NCBI GenBank assembly: GCA_964519905.1
Contig: CAZFLN010000004.1
Coordinates: 8,546 to 72,545, forward strand
Length of the DNA stretch: 64,000 nt
Reading direction: 5' to 3'
Source of the DNA: CAZFLN01 sp964519905
Lineage (GTDB): Bacteria; Patescibacteriota; Microgenomatia; UBA1400; UBA1396
In this document: positions 25,720 to 32,458 of the stretch, one piece after another
Numbering within the stretch: the stretch's first letter is position 1
Layout: each line of letters begins with the position of its first letter
The notes under the pieces: model-generated
What the model saw: only the letters and a program-made list of their open reading frames with translations
Database searches by the model: none
What the model was told of the DNA's origin: nothing
Position numbers and translations under genes: made by a program

Positions 25720-25744
25720 TAAAAAATCTGCCAGGAGGCAGATT
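25720..25744 (-). terminator. 5'-leader hairpin with U-tract, possible attenuator
   Basis: On the minus strand: AATCTGCC, loop TCCT, GGCAGATT, then a T-run. The 8-bp stem plus U-tract is a standard intrinsic terminator, but it lies after a candidate -10 (TATATT near 25753-25758) and just before the start codons of the 540-residue gene, so it may be a conditional leader terminator and not the end of the trpR-like transcript. Confidence 0.6.
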
Positions 25745-25827
25745 AGGGGAAAAATATACAACTAACCAGCTCCTGTTTTATTTAGCTGATTTGCCACCAA
25801 AAAGAAACGTTATTTGTATTCATCTGA

Positions 25828-26076
25828 TCAAACATTTTTAAATCTTCCTTGTTGTAATTCCTTTGAACCTCTAGTGACAGTTGCTACACCTACTCCCAAT
25901 TTTTCTGCAATTGTATGCTGCGGTATTCTTTGTTTGAGCATTTTTACTATTTCAAGACGAGCAGATAACTCCGACAATTCCTTAGAAGTTAAAATACCTC
26001 TAAGAAAGTCAGTCATCTCTTCTAAGTCTTTATTCGCAAGAAATGCATTCGATAATTGTTTAATTTTTGAGTCCAT
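25828..26076 (-). CDS. TrpR-like repressor (Trp repressor family)
   Basis: 82 residues, the size of a short TrpR. The recognition region QHTIAEKLGVGVATVTRGSKEL parallels the E. coli TrpR reader helices (LGAGIATITRGSNSL), and LTSKELSELSARLEIVKML matches the preceding helix. YerC/YecD-type relatives normally end in STATISRVSR, so the ATVTRGS form is closer to true TrpR. Binds DNA as a dimer, in known cases with L-tryptophan as corepressor. Its promoter carries a trp-operator-like palindrome (26086-26101), which suggests autoregulation. No tryptophan in the protein. Confidence 0.8.
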   Translation of the reverse strand: MDSKIKQLSNAFLANKDLEEMTDFLRGILTSKELSELSARLEIVKMLKQRIPQHTIAEKLGVGVATVTRGSKELQQGRFKNV

Positions 26077-26085
26077 ATACTTGTC

Positions 26086-26101
26086 TACTAGTTTGATAGT
26101 A
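26086..26101. promoter_or_regulatory. trp-operator-like palindrome between divergent -10 elements
   Basis: TACTAGTTTGATAGTA against the E. coli core TACTAGTTAACTAGTA: 13 of 16 bases agree and the left half-site is perfect. The minus-strand -10 (TATACT, 26098-26103) for the trpR-like gene overlaps it and a plus-strand -10 (TATAGT, 26102-26107) adjoins it. Confidence 0.6.
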
Positions 26102-26118
26102 TATAGTAAAAGTCAGAG

Positions 26119-26256
26119 GTGTCAATAACAAAGGCTATTCAAAGTCATAACACCATTGAAGCTACTCTCTCTCAATATAACCCAGAAGCTGGAAAGCAAT
26201 TACTGCGTGAAACAAATGAAGGACTACATCCTTTACTCCAAAGAGAGCATCGTTGA
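26119..26256 (+). CDS. Possible 45-residue small protein, divergent from the TrpR-like gene
   Basis: GTG-started frame of 45 codons ending in TGA, absent from longer-ORF surveys because of its size. It has protein-like composition (Gln, Glu, Leu, Asn, His) and no tryptophan. TATAGT lies 11 bases upstream and AGAGG directly before the GTG could serve as ribosome binding site. It shares the operator-like region with the TrpR-like gene, so it may be a regulated target, or a remnant of a longer gene. Confidence 0.35.
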   Translation: MSITKAIQSHNTIEATLSQYNPEAGKQLLRETNEGLHPLLQREHR

Positions 26257-26288
26257 GCACTCATCTTTCGATCCAGACAAAATCGAAG

Positions 26289-26294
26289 TAGAAT
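26289..26294 (+). promoter_or_regulatory. Leaderless-type -10 element TAGAAT, six bases before ATG
   Basis: TAGAAT, GCTCGT, then ATG at 26301 of the cupin gene. Confidence 0.55.
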
Positions 26295-26300
26295 GCTCGT

Positions 26301-26597
26301 ATGTCACCAACGACTCAATCCGCCCAAGAGGCTGCTATAAGCTTCCTGGAAAACAAAGGGTTCATTCACATTTTTCCCTGGCGCGATGAGCCAAACGCGG
26401 TTTACCCAGAACACAGTCATCGAGGAAACGTATCGCTTTGTATTCTTGATGGCTCCGTCACATTCCATGGTGAACTTCAAAAAACACTCACTGCTGGAGA
26501 CCAATTCGACGTGCCAGGAGCAACCAAGCACTCTGCCGTCGTCGGCCCAGAAGGATGTGAGTATGTGGTTGGTGAAGAAATTGAAGGCGATTCGTAA
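26301..26597 (+). CDS. Cupin-domain protein
   Basis: 98 residues, one small beta-barrel. Cupin motif 1 appears as YPEHSHRGNVSLCILDGSVTF (His-x-His, then Glu replaced) and motif 2 as AGDQFDVPGATKHSAVVG, giving three His ligands for a metal. Such single cupins bind small ligands or act as isomerases; no specific substrate can be named. It is convergent with the Nudix gene. Confidence 0.75.
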   Translation: MSPTTQSAQEAAISFLENKGFIHIFPWRDEPNAVYPEHSHRGNVSLCILDGSVTFHGELQKTLTAGDQFDVPGATKHSAVVGPEGCEYVVGEEIEGDS

Positions 26598-26621
26598 CAA
26601 CCTTGCAGCAAACCAGCGGTT

Positions 26622-27059
26622 TTACTGAGTCAAATCTGCGATAGATTCGTTCTTCATAAAAAGTGCAACGGCAGCAGCATGACCTGGGAGCGTGTTTTCC
26701 GGAATTGTTTCAACAGAGAACCATTCCCAAGATTCACACTTATCGGGCTCGAGAAGTTTTGGCTCCTGAGCGTCAGAACGTACAAGAAAAATAAAATGAA
26801 TAAAATCATACTTACCCTGATTTTCCCGCACCACTCCTACATACTCCCTGTCAGTCAACACTAACCCTGTTTCTTCGGCCAATTCTCGCTGCAGAGCGGA
26901 TTCAAGCTGTTCGTTCACCTCGACAGGTCCACCCGGAAGTCCATACCACCCGGAGCGATAACTGTTTTTTCTCTTTCCCAAAAGAACTTCATTCTCTGAA
27001 TTGAGAACTACAGCACACACACCAATTGATTGTGATCGATCTTCAGACGAATACGCCAT
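26622..27059 (-). CDS. Nudix hydrolase (MutT-like)
   Basis: 145 residues from ATG 27059. The Nudix box is complete: G-x5-E-x7-REL-x-EE-x-GL in LPGGPVEVNEQLESAL...RELAEETGL, so metal binding and pyrophosphohydrolase activity are likely; a housecleaning role on oxidised or non-canonical nucleotides is plausible. A longer frame reaches 27107 but overlaps the lipoprotein gene upstream; an AAGG motif precedes 27059. The gene follows the lipoprotein by 20 bp on the same strand. Confidence 0.85.
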   Translation of the reverse strand: MAYSSEDRSQSIGVCAVVLNSENEVLLGKRKNSYRSGWYGLPGGPVEVNEQLESALQRELAEETGLVLTDREYVGVVRENQGKYDFIHFIFLVRSDAQEPKLLEPDKCESWEWFSVETIPENTLPGHAAAVALFMKNESIADLTQ

Positions 27060-27078
27060 AAAAATTGCCTTCCAATTC

Positions 27079-27615
27079 CTACTCCTGCGCCGGACCAGAA
27101 TACACAATTACGACCATTACTCCATCGTCTTCGCCATTCACGGTCACGGCCAAATTCGTCTCAGTGTCACCGGCGATACTGCCATTGATCATCTTGGTGC
27201 CCATGTAATCAGACTTCGTGATATTCCCATAGCCTTGCTCCGTAAAGTACGTGACAAAATAATTGTAGGTTTCTTCCACCGAACGCTCAGAAACAACTGA
27301 GGCGTACACACTCAATTTTCCGTTTGATTCAGAGGTCATCACTCCGCTACTTTCGCCTCCACCAATCCAAGCTGGCAACGTCACGACCTTGGTGAGACCA
27401 GAAATGTCGCGACTGCCAACGTTGAGCGTTCCTTCGTCGGTGGTCAAAGAATACGAATCATCACTTTTATTTATTTGTACTTTGCCACCGGTTGCGGTCT
27501 GGACGGCCTTCTCGGCAATACGGTTCGACAAACGATCTGTGATCCCACAACCAGTCAATACAAAACCGGCACCGAAGACCAGAGCTGCGGAAAAAAGTGT
27601 ATGTGCGTATTTCAT
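27079..27615 (-). CDS. Lipoprotein of unknown function
   Basis: 178 residues. N-terminal signal with lipobox LTGC (Cys at residue 23) makes it a membrane-anchored lipoprotein. The mature part is beta-rich with NINKSDDSYSLTTDEGT-type repeats and a segment SVEETYNYFVTYFTEQGY that is seen in many small bacterial lipoproteins. Function unknown. In an operon with the Nudix gene; leader region carries GAGAGGTCGACAC before ATG, a plausible ribosome binding site. Confidence 0.75.
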   Translation of the reverse strand: MKYAHTLFSAALVFGAGFVLTGCGITDRLSNRIAEKAVQTATGGKVQINKSDDSYSLTTDEGTLNVGSRDISGLTKVVTLPAWIGGGESSGVMTSESNGKLSVYASVVSERSVEETYNYFVTYFTEQGYGNITKSDYMGTKMINGSIAGDTETNLAVTVNGEDDGVMVVIVYSGPAQE

Positions 27616-27703
27616 GTGTCGACCTCTCTTTTTAAACCCTTTGTAGACTCAAGGTTTTCATCATGATACTGGAACACCGAAACTTTTCCAAGAGAACACG
27701 CTC

Positions 27704-28261
27704 CTACTCAGTGACGCCCGGCCCCCACTGCGGAGTTGGGTCGGTTTGCCCCACGTACGTGCCAATTTCGGAGTAATTTTGCATACTTGGAGTATAGGTG
27801 CGGAAGAAAATTCCCTTGGCAATTGGCATGCCTGGGTAGAGACAAATCGGATTCGGGCCAGAATTACTGAGTTCGAGTGTTTCGTGACTGTCTTGCTGGC
27901 CTGGCTCGACCAGCATGGAACTCATCACGACTTCGAGGCCAAGTCGCGCTAAATGCGTACGACCGTCGGTAAAAGAAGCCAGGCCAGTCGAGAGCGAGAT
28001 CCGCTCAGCAATCTGACCGAGAATAAACTCACCTGGTTTGAGGACATACCCAGCATCATCCAAAAAAATTCGTTGGTACTGAACATTGGGACTCAAACGT
28101 GTATCGATCACACCACTTGGCAACGGTCGCAAAAGTAAGTCTCCCAAGGAGTATCGATAACTTGCCGGGCGCAAATTTTCCAAAACAAATGGCTCGATGC
28201 TCAGTTCACCCGATTCTCGGGCAGCTAAAATATCACGATCGGACAGAATCATAGTACTCAT
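27704..28261 (-). CDS. dcd: dCTP deaminase
   Basis: 185 residues of the dUTPase/Dcd trimer fold. Motifs: DGRTHLARLGLEV (the GRSSLARLG motif with TH in place of SS) and ETLELSN, which holds the catalytic Glu of dCTP deaminases; RPASYRYSLGD near the N-terminus is the usual LxxxSYDLxLGd strand. It deaminates dCTP to dUTP, feeding dTTP synthesis. Divergent from udk with 89 bp between starts. A hexamer GAGAAT lies six bases before the ATG (weak leaderless candidate); ATG 28252 is an alternative start. Confidence 0.9.
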   Translation of the reverse strand: MSTMILSDRDILAARESGELSIEPFVLENLRPASYRYSLGDLLLRPLPSGVIDTRLSPNVQYQRIFLDDAGYVLKPGEFILGQIAERISLSTGLASFTDGRTHLARLGLEVVMSSMLVEPGQQDSHETLELSNSGPNPICLYPGMPIAKGIFFRTYTPSMQNYSEIGTYVGQTDPTPQWGPGVTE

Positions 28262-28313
28262 CGTAGCATTCTCCGAGCTCCACTCCTACTGGCTCCTCCA
28301 CTCCGGGCGATGC

Positions 28314-28319
28314 TATACT
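28314..28319 (+). promoter_or_regulatory. -10 element TATACT for udk
   Basis: TATACT 31 bases before the udk ATG, giving a leader of about 25 nt with GGGAAATCTC just before the start; one of the non-leaderless promoters of the window. Confidence 0.45.
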
Positions 28320-28350
28320 CACCAAAACAGAAAAAACCTCGGGAAATCTC

Positions 28351-28992
28351 ATGCCTCACTCCACTGCCAATCCTGTGCACACACCGTTTGTGATTGGAGT
28401 TGCGGGTGGCTCTGGCTCCGGGAAAAGTACCGTGGTACAAAATCTTTTAGCCGTACTGCGTGGCACCAGTACGGTGGTACTTCAGCACGATAACTATTAT
28501 CGAGATCAATCAGAGCTCCCGATGGAAGATCGAGTGAAAACAAATTATGACCACCCAGCTTCTCTGGAAACTGACTTACTCGTGGAACACATTCGTGCAT
28601 TGCGGGCGGGCTCGACAATCGAACAGCCACAATACGATTTTGTGAATCACACCCGAAGTGCTGATGTCAGCGCAGTCGAGCCCGCCCGCGTCATCATCGT
28701 CGAGGGAATTCTTATTTTTGAGCATGAGGCACTGCGAAATGAATGCGCACTCAAAGTTTTTGTCGATACTGACGACGATATTCGTTTCATCCGTCGGCTG
28801 GAGAGAGATATCGAAGAACGTGGTCGTACCGCTGATTCAGTGATTGCGCAGTACCTCGCAACGGTTCGTCCAATGTACCAACAATTCGTGTGGCCAAGTA
28901 AACGTTTTGCCGATGTCATTATTCCTGAGGGTGGATTCAATCAAGTGGCGCTGGATCTTTTGCTCGCCCGCGTTCGAGAAATTCTGAGATAG
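28351..28992 (+). CDS. udk: Uridine/cytidine kinase
   Basis: 213 residues. Phosphorylates uridine or cytidine in salvage. P-loop GVAGGSGSGKST at about 16-27, the HDNYYRD substrate motif at about 48-54, NYDHPASLETDLL, and the lid IRRLERDIEERGR are all standard. With tdk and dcd it shows a salvage-based pyrimidine supply. Its stop is 8 bp from the convergent solute-binding protein gene, without an evident terminator between. Confidence 0.93.
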   Translation: MPHSTANPVHTPFVIGVAGGSGSGKSTVVQNLLAVLRGTSTVVLQHDNYYRDQSELPMEDRVKTNYDHPASLETDLLVEHIRALRAGSTIEQPQYDFVNHTRSADVSAVEPARVIIVEGILIFEHEALRNECALKVFVDTDDDIRFIRRLERDIEERGRTADSVIAQYLATVRPMYQQFVWPSKRFADVIIPEGGFNQVALDLLLARVREILR

Positions 28993-28999
28993 CCAAAAA

Positions 29000-30436
29000 C
29001 TACAAATAATTTGTCCGCGTCAACTCATACTCTGGCAAGTGGTAGAGGAAAATAGCGGGAACGTCTTCCACTAAGTATCGCTGAAACTCCAGGTACATTA
29101 CCTTGCGACGCTGTTGATCAATTTCTTTTCGAGCATCTTCCAAAAGTTTATCCACACGTGGATTTTGGTAACGACTAATATTCCCAGCTTGGTCTGAGTG
29201 CCACCATGAGTATTGATCCGGATCAGCCGGAGCCTCACGCGCTAATAAGACCGCTTGAAAATCACTCAAATCTCGCGCCACGCGCACCGAAACATCAAGC
29301 GCGAAGCGATCACAGTTTTCTCGATCATCAGCAATTTCTCCGTTGCGACAAGCAGCTACAGCTCGTTCCCCAAACGCATTCCAATGAGCGGCTGTCTCTT
29401 GCGCCTCACTCAAAAGAGAGACACTCGTGTCCAGCGTAAATGCCATTGGGACTTGAGGATTTACCCGCTCCCACAACTCCAGCGCGCGCGCAGGATTGTA
29501 CAAAAAGTCGTTTACTTCGGTTGTGGCATTGTAGGCCCAAGAAGTCGGAGGAATCGGGCTCAGCGCGCGCAGGAGTTCATCCTCTGCACCTGGTTTTGGC
29601 AAAGCATAATTCAGCGCTTGGCGAACCTCACGAGAAAAATCTGGATGCGAGGTATTGAAAAACACCCCGACGAATTGTTGTGGATTTATACTTTCATCAA
29701 GCTTCGAAAGCCAAGTTCGTCGCACCTCTTCTTCTGGACGAAGCGTCAACTGCTCAATTCTATCTACCCTCCCCAAGTTATACGCCGTGAGTGCTTCTGG
29801 TTCAGAGTTAAAAAATCGGTACACTAACCGCTCTCGATCATTCTCGATGGTAAGTTGACGCACAAACGGTCCGTTATAACTCACCTCCACCACTCGATAC
29901 TCACCCAGACCCACCAAACGCGTTGCTTTTACAAATCCCCATCGTCGTTCTTGTACCTGTCGATACAGTGGCTGCGACACCACGACGGGAAACGGCGCGT
30001 ACGCATCTTCCAAGCGAAAGACGACTTCGTTTTCGGTCCAGACAGTTTGAACATCCGAGAACGTGTACTTCACGTCTTCGGGCGTAAATTGCTTTCCATC
30101 TTGCCACCGCAAGTTTTCTTTGAGGAGAAAACGAAATACTCGTCCTTCTTCTTCTACGTTCCAACGTTCGGCCAAAACCGGCATCGGTTCGCCCAGTTGA
30201 TTCACGGCGGTGAGTCCAGAACTCATTTTTTGCTGAATATCCATTGGGAGATCAGCCCAACTAAATAAGCCAACTCGCCCAACATACTGCGTCCGCTTTG
30301 GCTGGGGGAGCAAAACCATCAACCGAGGGAAAACAATCATGAGAGAAATCCCCAACACCACACCAATAAAAATACTTCGTCGGTACTTTGACCAAAACGA
30401 CTGGAGATACCACAGTGATGTACGCCAGGTGATCAT
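29000..30436 (-). CDS. ABC-type peptide-like solute-binding protein (SBP family 5)
   Basis: 478 residues. Membrane anchor at residues ~20-45, then the family 5 fold: LAERWNVEEEGRVFRFLLKENLRWQDGKQFTPEDVKYTF is the family signature region. It would capture peptides or similar solutes outside the membrane, but no permease or ATPase is nearby, so it either serves a distant transporter or has a non-transport role. -10 TACGAT lies six bases before ATG, implying a leaderless mRNA. Confidence 0.88.
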   Translation of the reverse strand: MITWRTSLWYLQSFWSKYRRSIFIGVVLGISLMIVFPRLMVLLPQPKRTQYVGRVGLFSWADLPMDIQQKMSSGLTAVNQLGEPMPVLAERWNVEEEGRVFRFLLKENLRWQDGKQFTPEDVKYTFSDVQTVWTENEVVFRLEDAYAPFPVVVSQPLYRQVQERRWGFVKATRLVGLGEYRVVEVSYNGPFVRQLTIENDRERLVYRFFNSEPEALTAYNLGRVDRIEQLTLRPEEEVRRTWLSKLDESINPQQFVGVFFNTSHPDFSREVRQALNYALPKPGAEDELLRALSPIPPTSWAYNATTEVNDFLYNPARALELWERVNPQVPMAFTLDTSVSLLSEAQETAAHWNAFGERAVAACRNGEIADDRENCDRFALDVSVRVARDLSDFQAVLLAREAPADPDQYSWWHSDQAGNISRYQNPRVDKLLEDARKEIDQQRRKVMYLEFQRYLVEDVPAIFLYHLPEYELTRTNYL

Positions 30437-30442
30437 ACGTTT

Positions 30443-30448
30443 ATCGTA
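30443..30448 (-). promoter_or_regulatory. Leaderless-type -10 element TACGAT
   Basis: On the minus strand TACGAT, AAACGT, ATG (30436). The same hexamer with the same spacing is found before the gene at 31109. Confidence 0.6.
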
Positions 30449-30486
30449 TCATCTTTCTGATTTCTGAATCATTTCGAAAAACTGTT

Positions 30487-30705
30487 TTATGAACGAAGCA
30501 GCAAAATATTAAGAAAAATAAAAACCGCTAACAAAACAAAAGTTGCATGGAACAAAATCTTTTCTACTCCACGGCGCGTGTGGAAAAATTCTCCACCAGA
30601 CATAATCCCAGCGCCAGAGAACATCCCACTTTCACCAGCTTGGAGGAGAATCGCCATTACCAATAAAAAAGTAATAATAGTGTGGACTAACAACAGGATA
30701 TCCAT
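30487..30705 (-). CDS. secG: SecG-like preprotein translocase subunit
   Basis: 72 residues, two membrane helices (HTIITFLLVMAILLQAGE and FHATFVLLAVFIFLNILL) with the intervening GMFSG...F-RRGVEKIL segment typical of SecG. It assists SecYE in export. The -10 TACAAT sits six bases before the ATG, so translation should begin at the very 5' end of its mRNA. Confidence 0.85.
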   Translation of the reverse strand: MDILLLVHTIITFLLVMAILLQAGESGMFSGAGIMSGGEFFHTRRGVEKILFHATFVLLAVFIFLNILLLRS

Positions 30706-30711
30706 GCCTGG

Positions 30712-30717
30712 ATTGTA
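30712..30717 (-). promoter_or_regulatory. Leaderless-type -10 element TACAAT (secG)
   Basis: On the minus strand TACAAT, CCAGGC, ATG (30705). Confidence 0.65.
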
Positions 30718-30743
30718 GCATATTTTTCAAGGACCGGAAAAAA

Positions 30744-31109
30744 CTAGAGCAGTGTCTGGAAAAACGAGCCAATCATGGACAAGAACACTGCGACCAAAAC
30801 CACGCTCCAGAATTCATTAAATTGAATTCCCAGAAGTAAAATTGGCTCGATCGAAAAACCAGGAACCAGCCACATAGCCAGATAAATCATCAATATATTG
30901 ATGAGCCATCCAAACAAACCCAGGGTCAAAACGTTAATTGGCAGCAAAAGTACTTTCAGTAATGGCCGAACAAAGGTGTTCAACACCGCCAAAACAATAC
31001 CCGCCAAAACCAGAGTAACGGTGTTTGTCACCGACACGGCCGGTAACAACCAACTCAAAATTAAGATGGATAAAATCGTGGTAATAATTGCGCGGACAAG
31101 AGATTTCAT
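30744..31109 (-). CDS. Small four-helix membrane protein (phage-holin-4-like family)
   Basis: 121 residues with four hydrophobic helices; the segment VLAVLNTFVRPLLKVLLLPINVLTLGLFGW is the hallmark of the 4-TMS holin-like family common in bacterial chromosomes (PF04020 type). No other phage gene is near, so it is a cellular membrane protein of unknown role and not a sign of a prophage. Confidence 0.8.
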   Translation of the reverse strand: MKSLVRAIITTILSILILSWLLPAVSVTNTVTLVLAGIVLAVLNTFVRPLLKVLLLPINVLTLGLFGWLINILMIYLAMWLVPGFSIEPILLLGIQFNEFWSVVLVAVFLSMIGSFFQTLL

Positions 31110-31115
31110 ACTCTC

Positions 31116-31121
31116 ATCGTA
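31116..31121 (-). promoter_or_regulatory. Leaderless-type -10 element TACGAT
   Basis: On the minus strand TACGAT, GAGAGT, ATG (31109). Confidence 0.6.
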
Positions 31122-31138
31122 TCATTTTTCTCTCTTTT

Positions 31139-32458
31139 TTACACTTTCCCGACCAACGCATTCCCACTCCGTCTGTGCACCTGCTTCTTTGCAAAGCGAT
31201 GAGCCTCATCTCTCAGGCTTTGAAGAATTTTGTGTGCATGCCCAAAATCTGTCACGGGAATCGTTTCTGGAGCAGAATCATCTACTACAAAAACCAGTCT
31301 ATCTGGATCTTTAGCGAGACCGATCACCGGCACCGGCCAACTCCACACTTTCTGTACCGATCGTACTTGCCCTACTCCACCGTCTATCACGACTAAATCC
31401 GGAATCCCCCACTCAGCGTGTTTCTGACGACGACTTAATGCTTCGGCCAACATCGCGTAGTCATCTGGAGTATTTTTTGAACGAATGTTAAACAAACGGT
31501 ACTGGTTCGGATCCGGAACGCCCAAAGAACTCACTACCATGGAAACACTGGCGTACTTCCCTTGGAAATTTGAGACATCGTATCCTTCAATTCTTCGAAT
31601 GACCCAATCATCTGGAAGTGAAACTCCATACCGCTGGAAAATCTGTTTGAGTTCTCGGGCCAAGCGTCGCAATGCTGGTTCCCAGTCCTTCTGCGCCGCG
31701 CTAATGAGTGCCAAATCCGGTCCTAAATGGAAGGTTGGTTGCAGTAATTTGTTGATGGCCTCGAGTTCTTCTTTGCGGCGCTGCGCTTCTTCAAAACGTT
31801 GCTCTCGGGCTAAATCGAGGATCTCTTTCCGGAGTGATTTTTGGACCTGCTCCGATCGACCACGCAGAAATTGCTTCAATCGCTGAATATTCTTTTTGTA
31901 CTCACTCTGCGAAATTTCTCCCACGCAAGCACCAGAACATTGCCCCAAATGAAAATAGAAACACGGGCGACCCACCACTCTTCCAGTACGTCCCGCCTGA
32001 TTACACCAGCGAAAAGCTGGTCGAATAGCCCGCAGCACCTGTTTTGCCATGTACGCAGATTGATACGGACCGAAAATCTCTCCCTGGATCAGTCCTTTTA
32101 CAATCTGCTGCCGTCGAACAGTCAGTACGCGAGGGAACTCTTCGTTCGTCACCACAATATACAAGGGAGATTTATCGTCCTTGAGTAACACGTTGTAACG
32201 AGGTTGATACAAACGAATCAGCTCGGCTTCCTGCAACAAGGCTTCCAGTTCTGAACCAGTAACTTGATGCTGCACCGTCACGGCTTCCTGCACCATGAGC
32301 CGCTTCTGCGAAGTAAGCTGCTTTAATTGACGATAATTGGCAATTCGATTTTTAAGACTTTTTGCTTTTCCGACGTACAAAACCGAGCCGTCGAGCCCCA
32401 AGAACTGATACACCCCCGGCGCAGAGGGAAACGAACGCGACAACTCCACCCAAGGCAA
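31139..32458 (-). CDS. uvrC: UvrC-like excinuclease subunit lacking the C-terminal HhH domain
   Basis: 439 residues, against about 600 for full UvrC. GIY-YIG nuclease at the N-terminus (APGVYQFLG...VLYVGKAKSLKNRI), central cysteines CFYFHLGQCSGAC, a UVR motif EQRFEEAQRRKEELEAI, and the RNase-H-like 5' nuclease domain (IEGYDVSNFQG, DLVVIDGGVGQ). The protein stops after LRDEAHRFAKKQ, so the tandem HhH DNA-binding tail is absent. It makes both incisions with UvrAB. The start overlaps the preceding transglutaminase-like gene by 107 bp; the domain begins at residue 12, so a shorter start is not possible. Confidence 0.9.
   Translation of the reverse strand: MPWVELSRSFPSAPGVYQFLGLDGSVLYVGKAKSLKNRIANYRQLKQLTSQKRLMVQEAVTVQHQVTGSELEALLQEAELIRLYQPRYNVLLKDDKSPLYIVVTNEEFPRVLTVRRQQIVKGLIQGEIFGPYQSAYMAKQVLRAIRPAFRWCNQAGRTGRVVGRPCFYFHLGQCSGACVGEISQSEYKKNIQRLKQFLRGRSEQVQKSLRKEILDLAREQRFEEAQRRKEELEAINKLLQPTFHLGPDLALISAAQKDWEPALRRLARELKQIFQRYGVSLPDDWVIRRIEGYDVSNFQGKYASVSMVVSSLGVPDPNQYRLFNIRSKNTPDDYAMLAEALSRRQKHAEWGIPDLVVIDGGVGQVRSVQKVWSWPVPVIGLAKDPDRLVFVVDDSAPETIPVTDFGHAHKILQSLRDEAHRFAKKQVHRRSGNALVGKV

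Noticed and set aside
30744..31109. Holin-like protein as a prophage mark
   Set aside because: The family is chromosomal in many bacteria and no phage gene is near.
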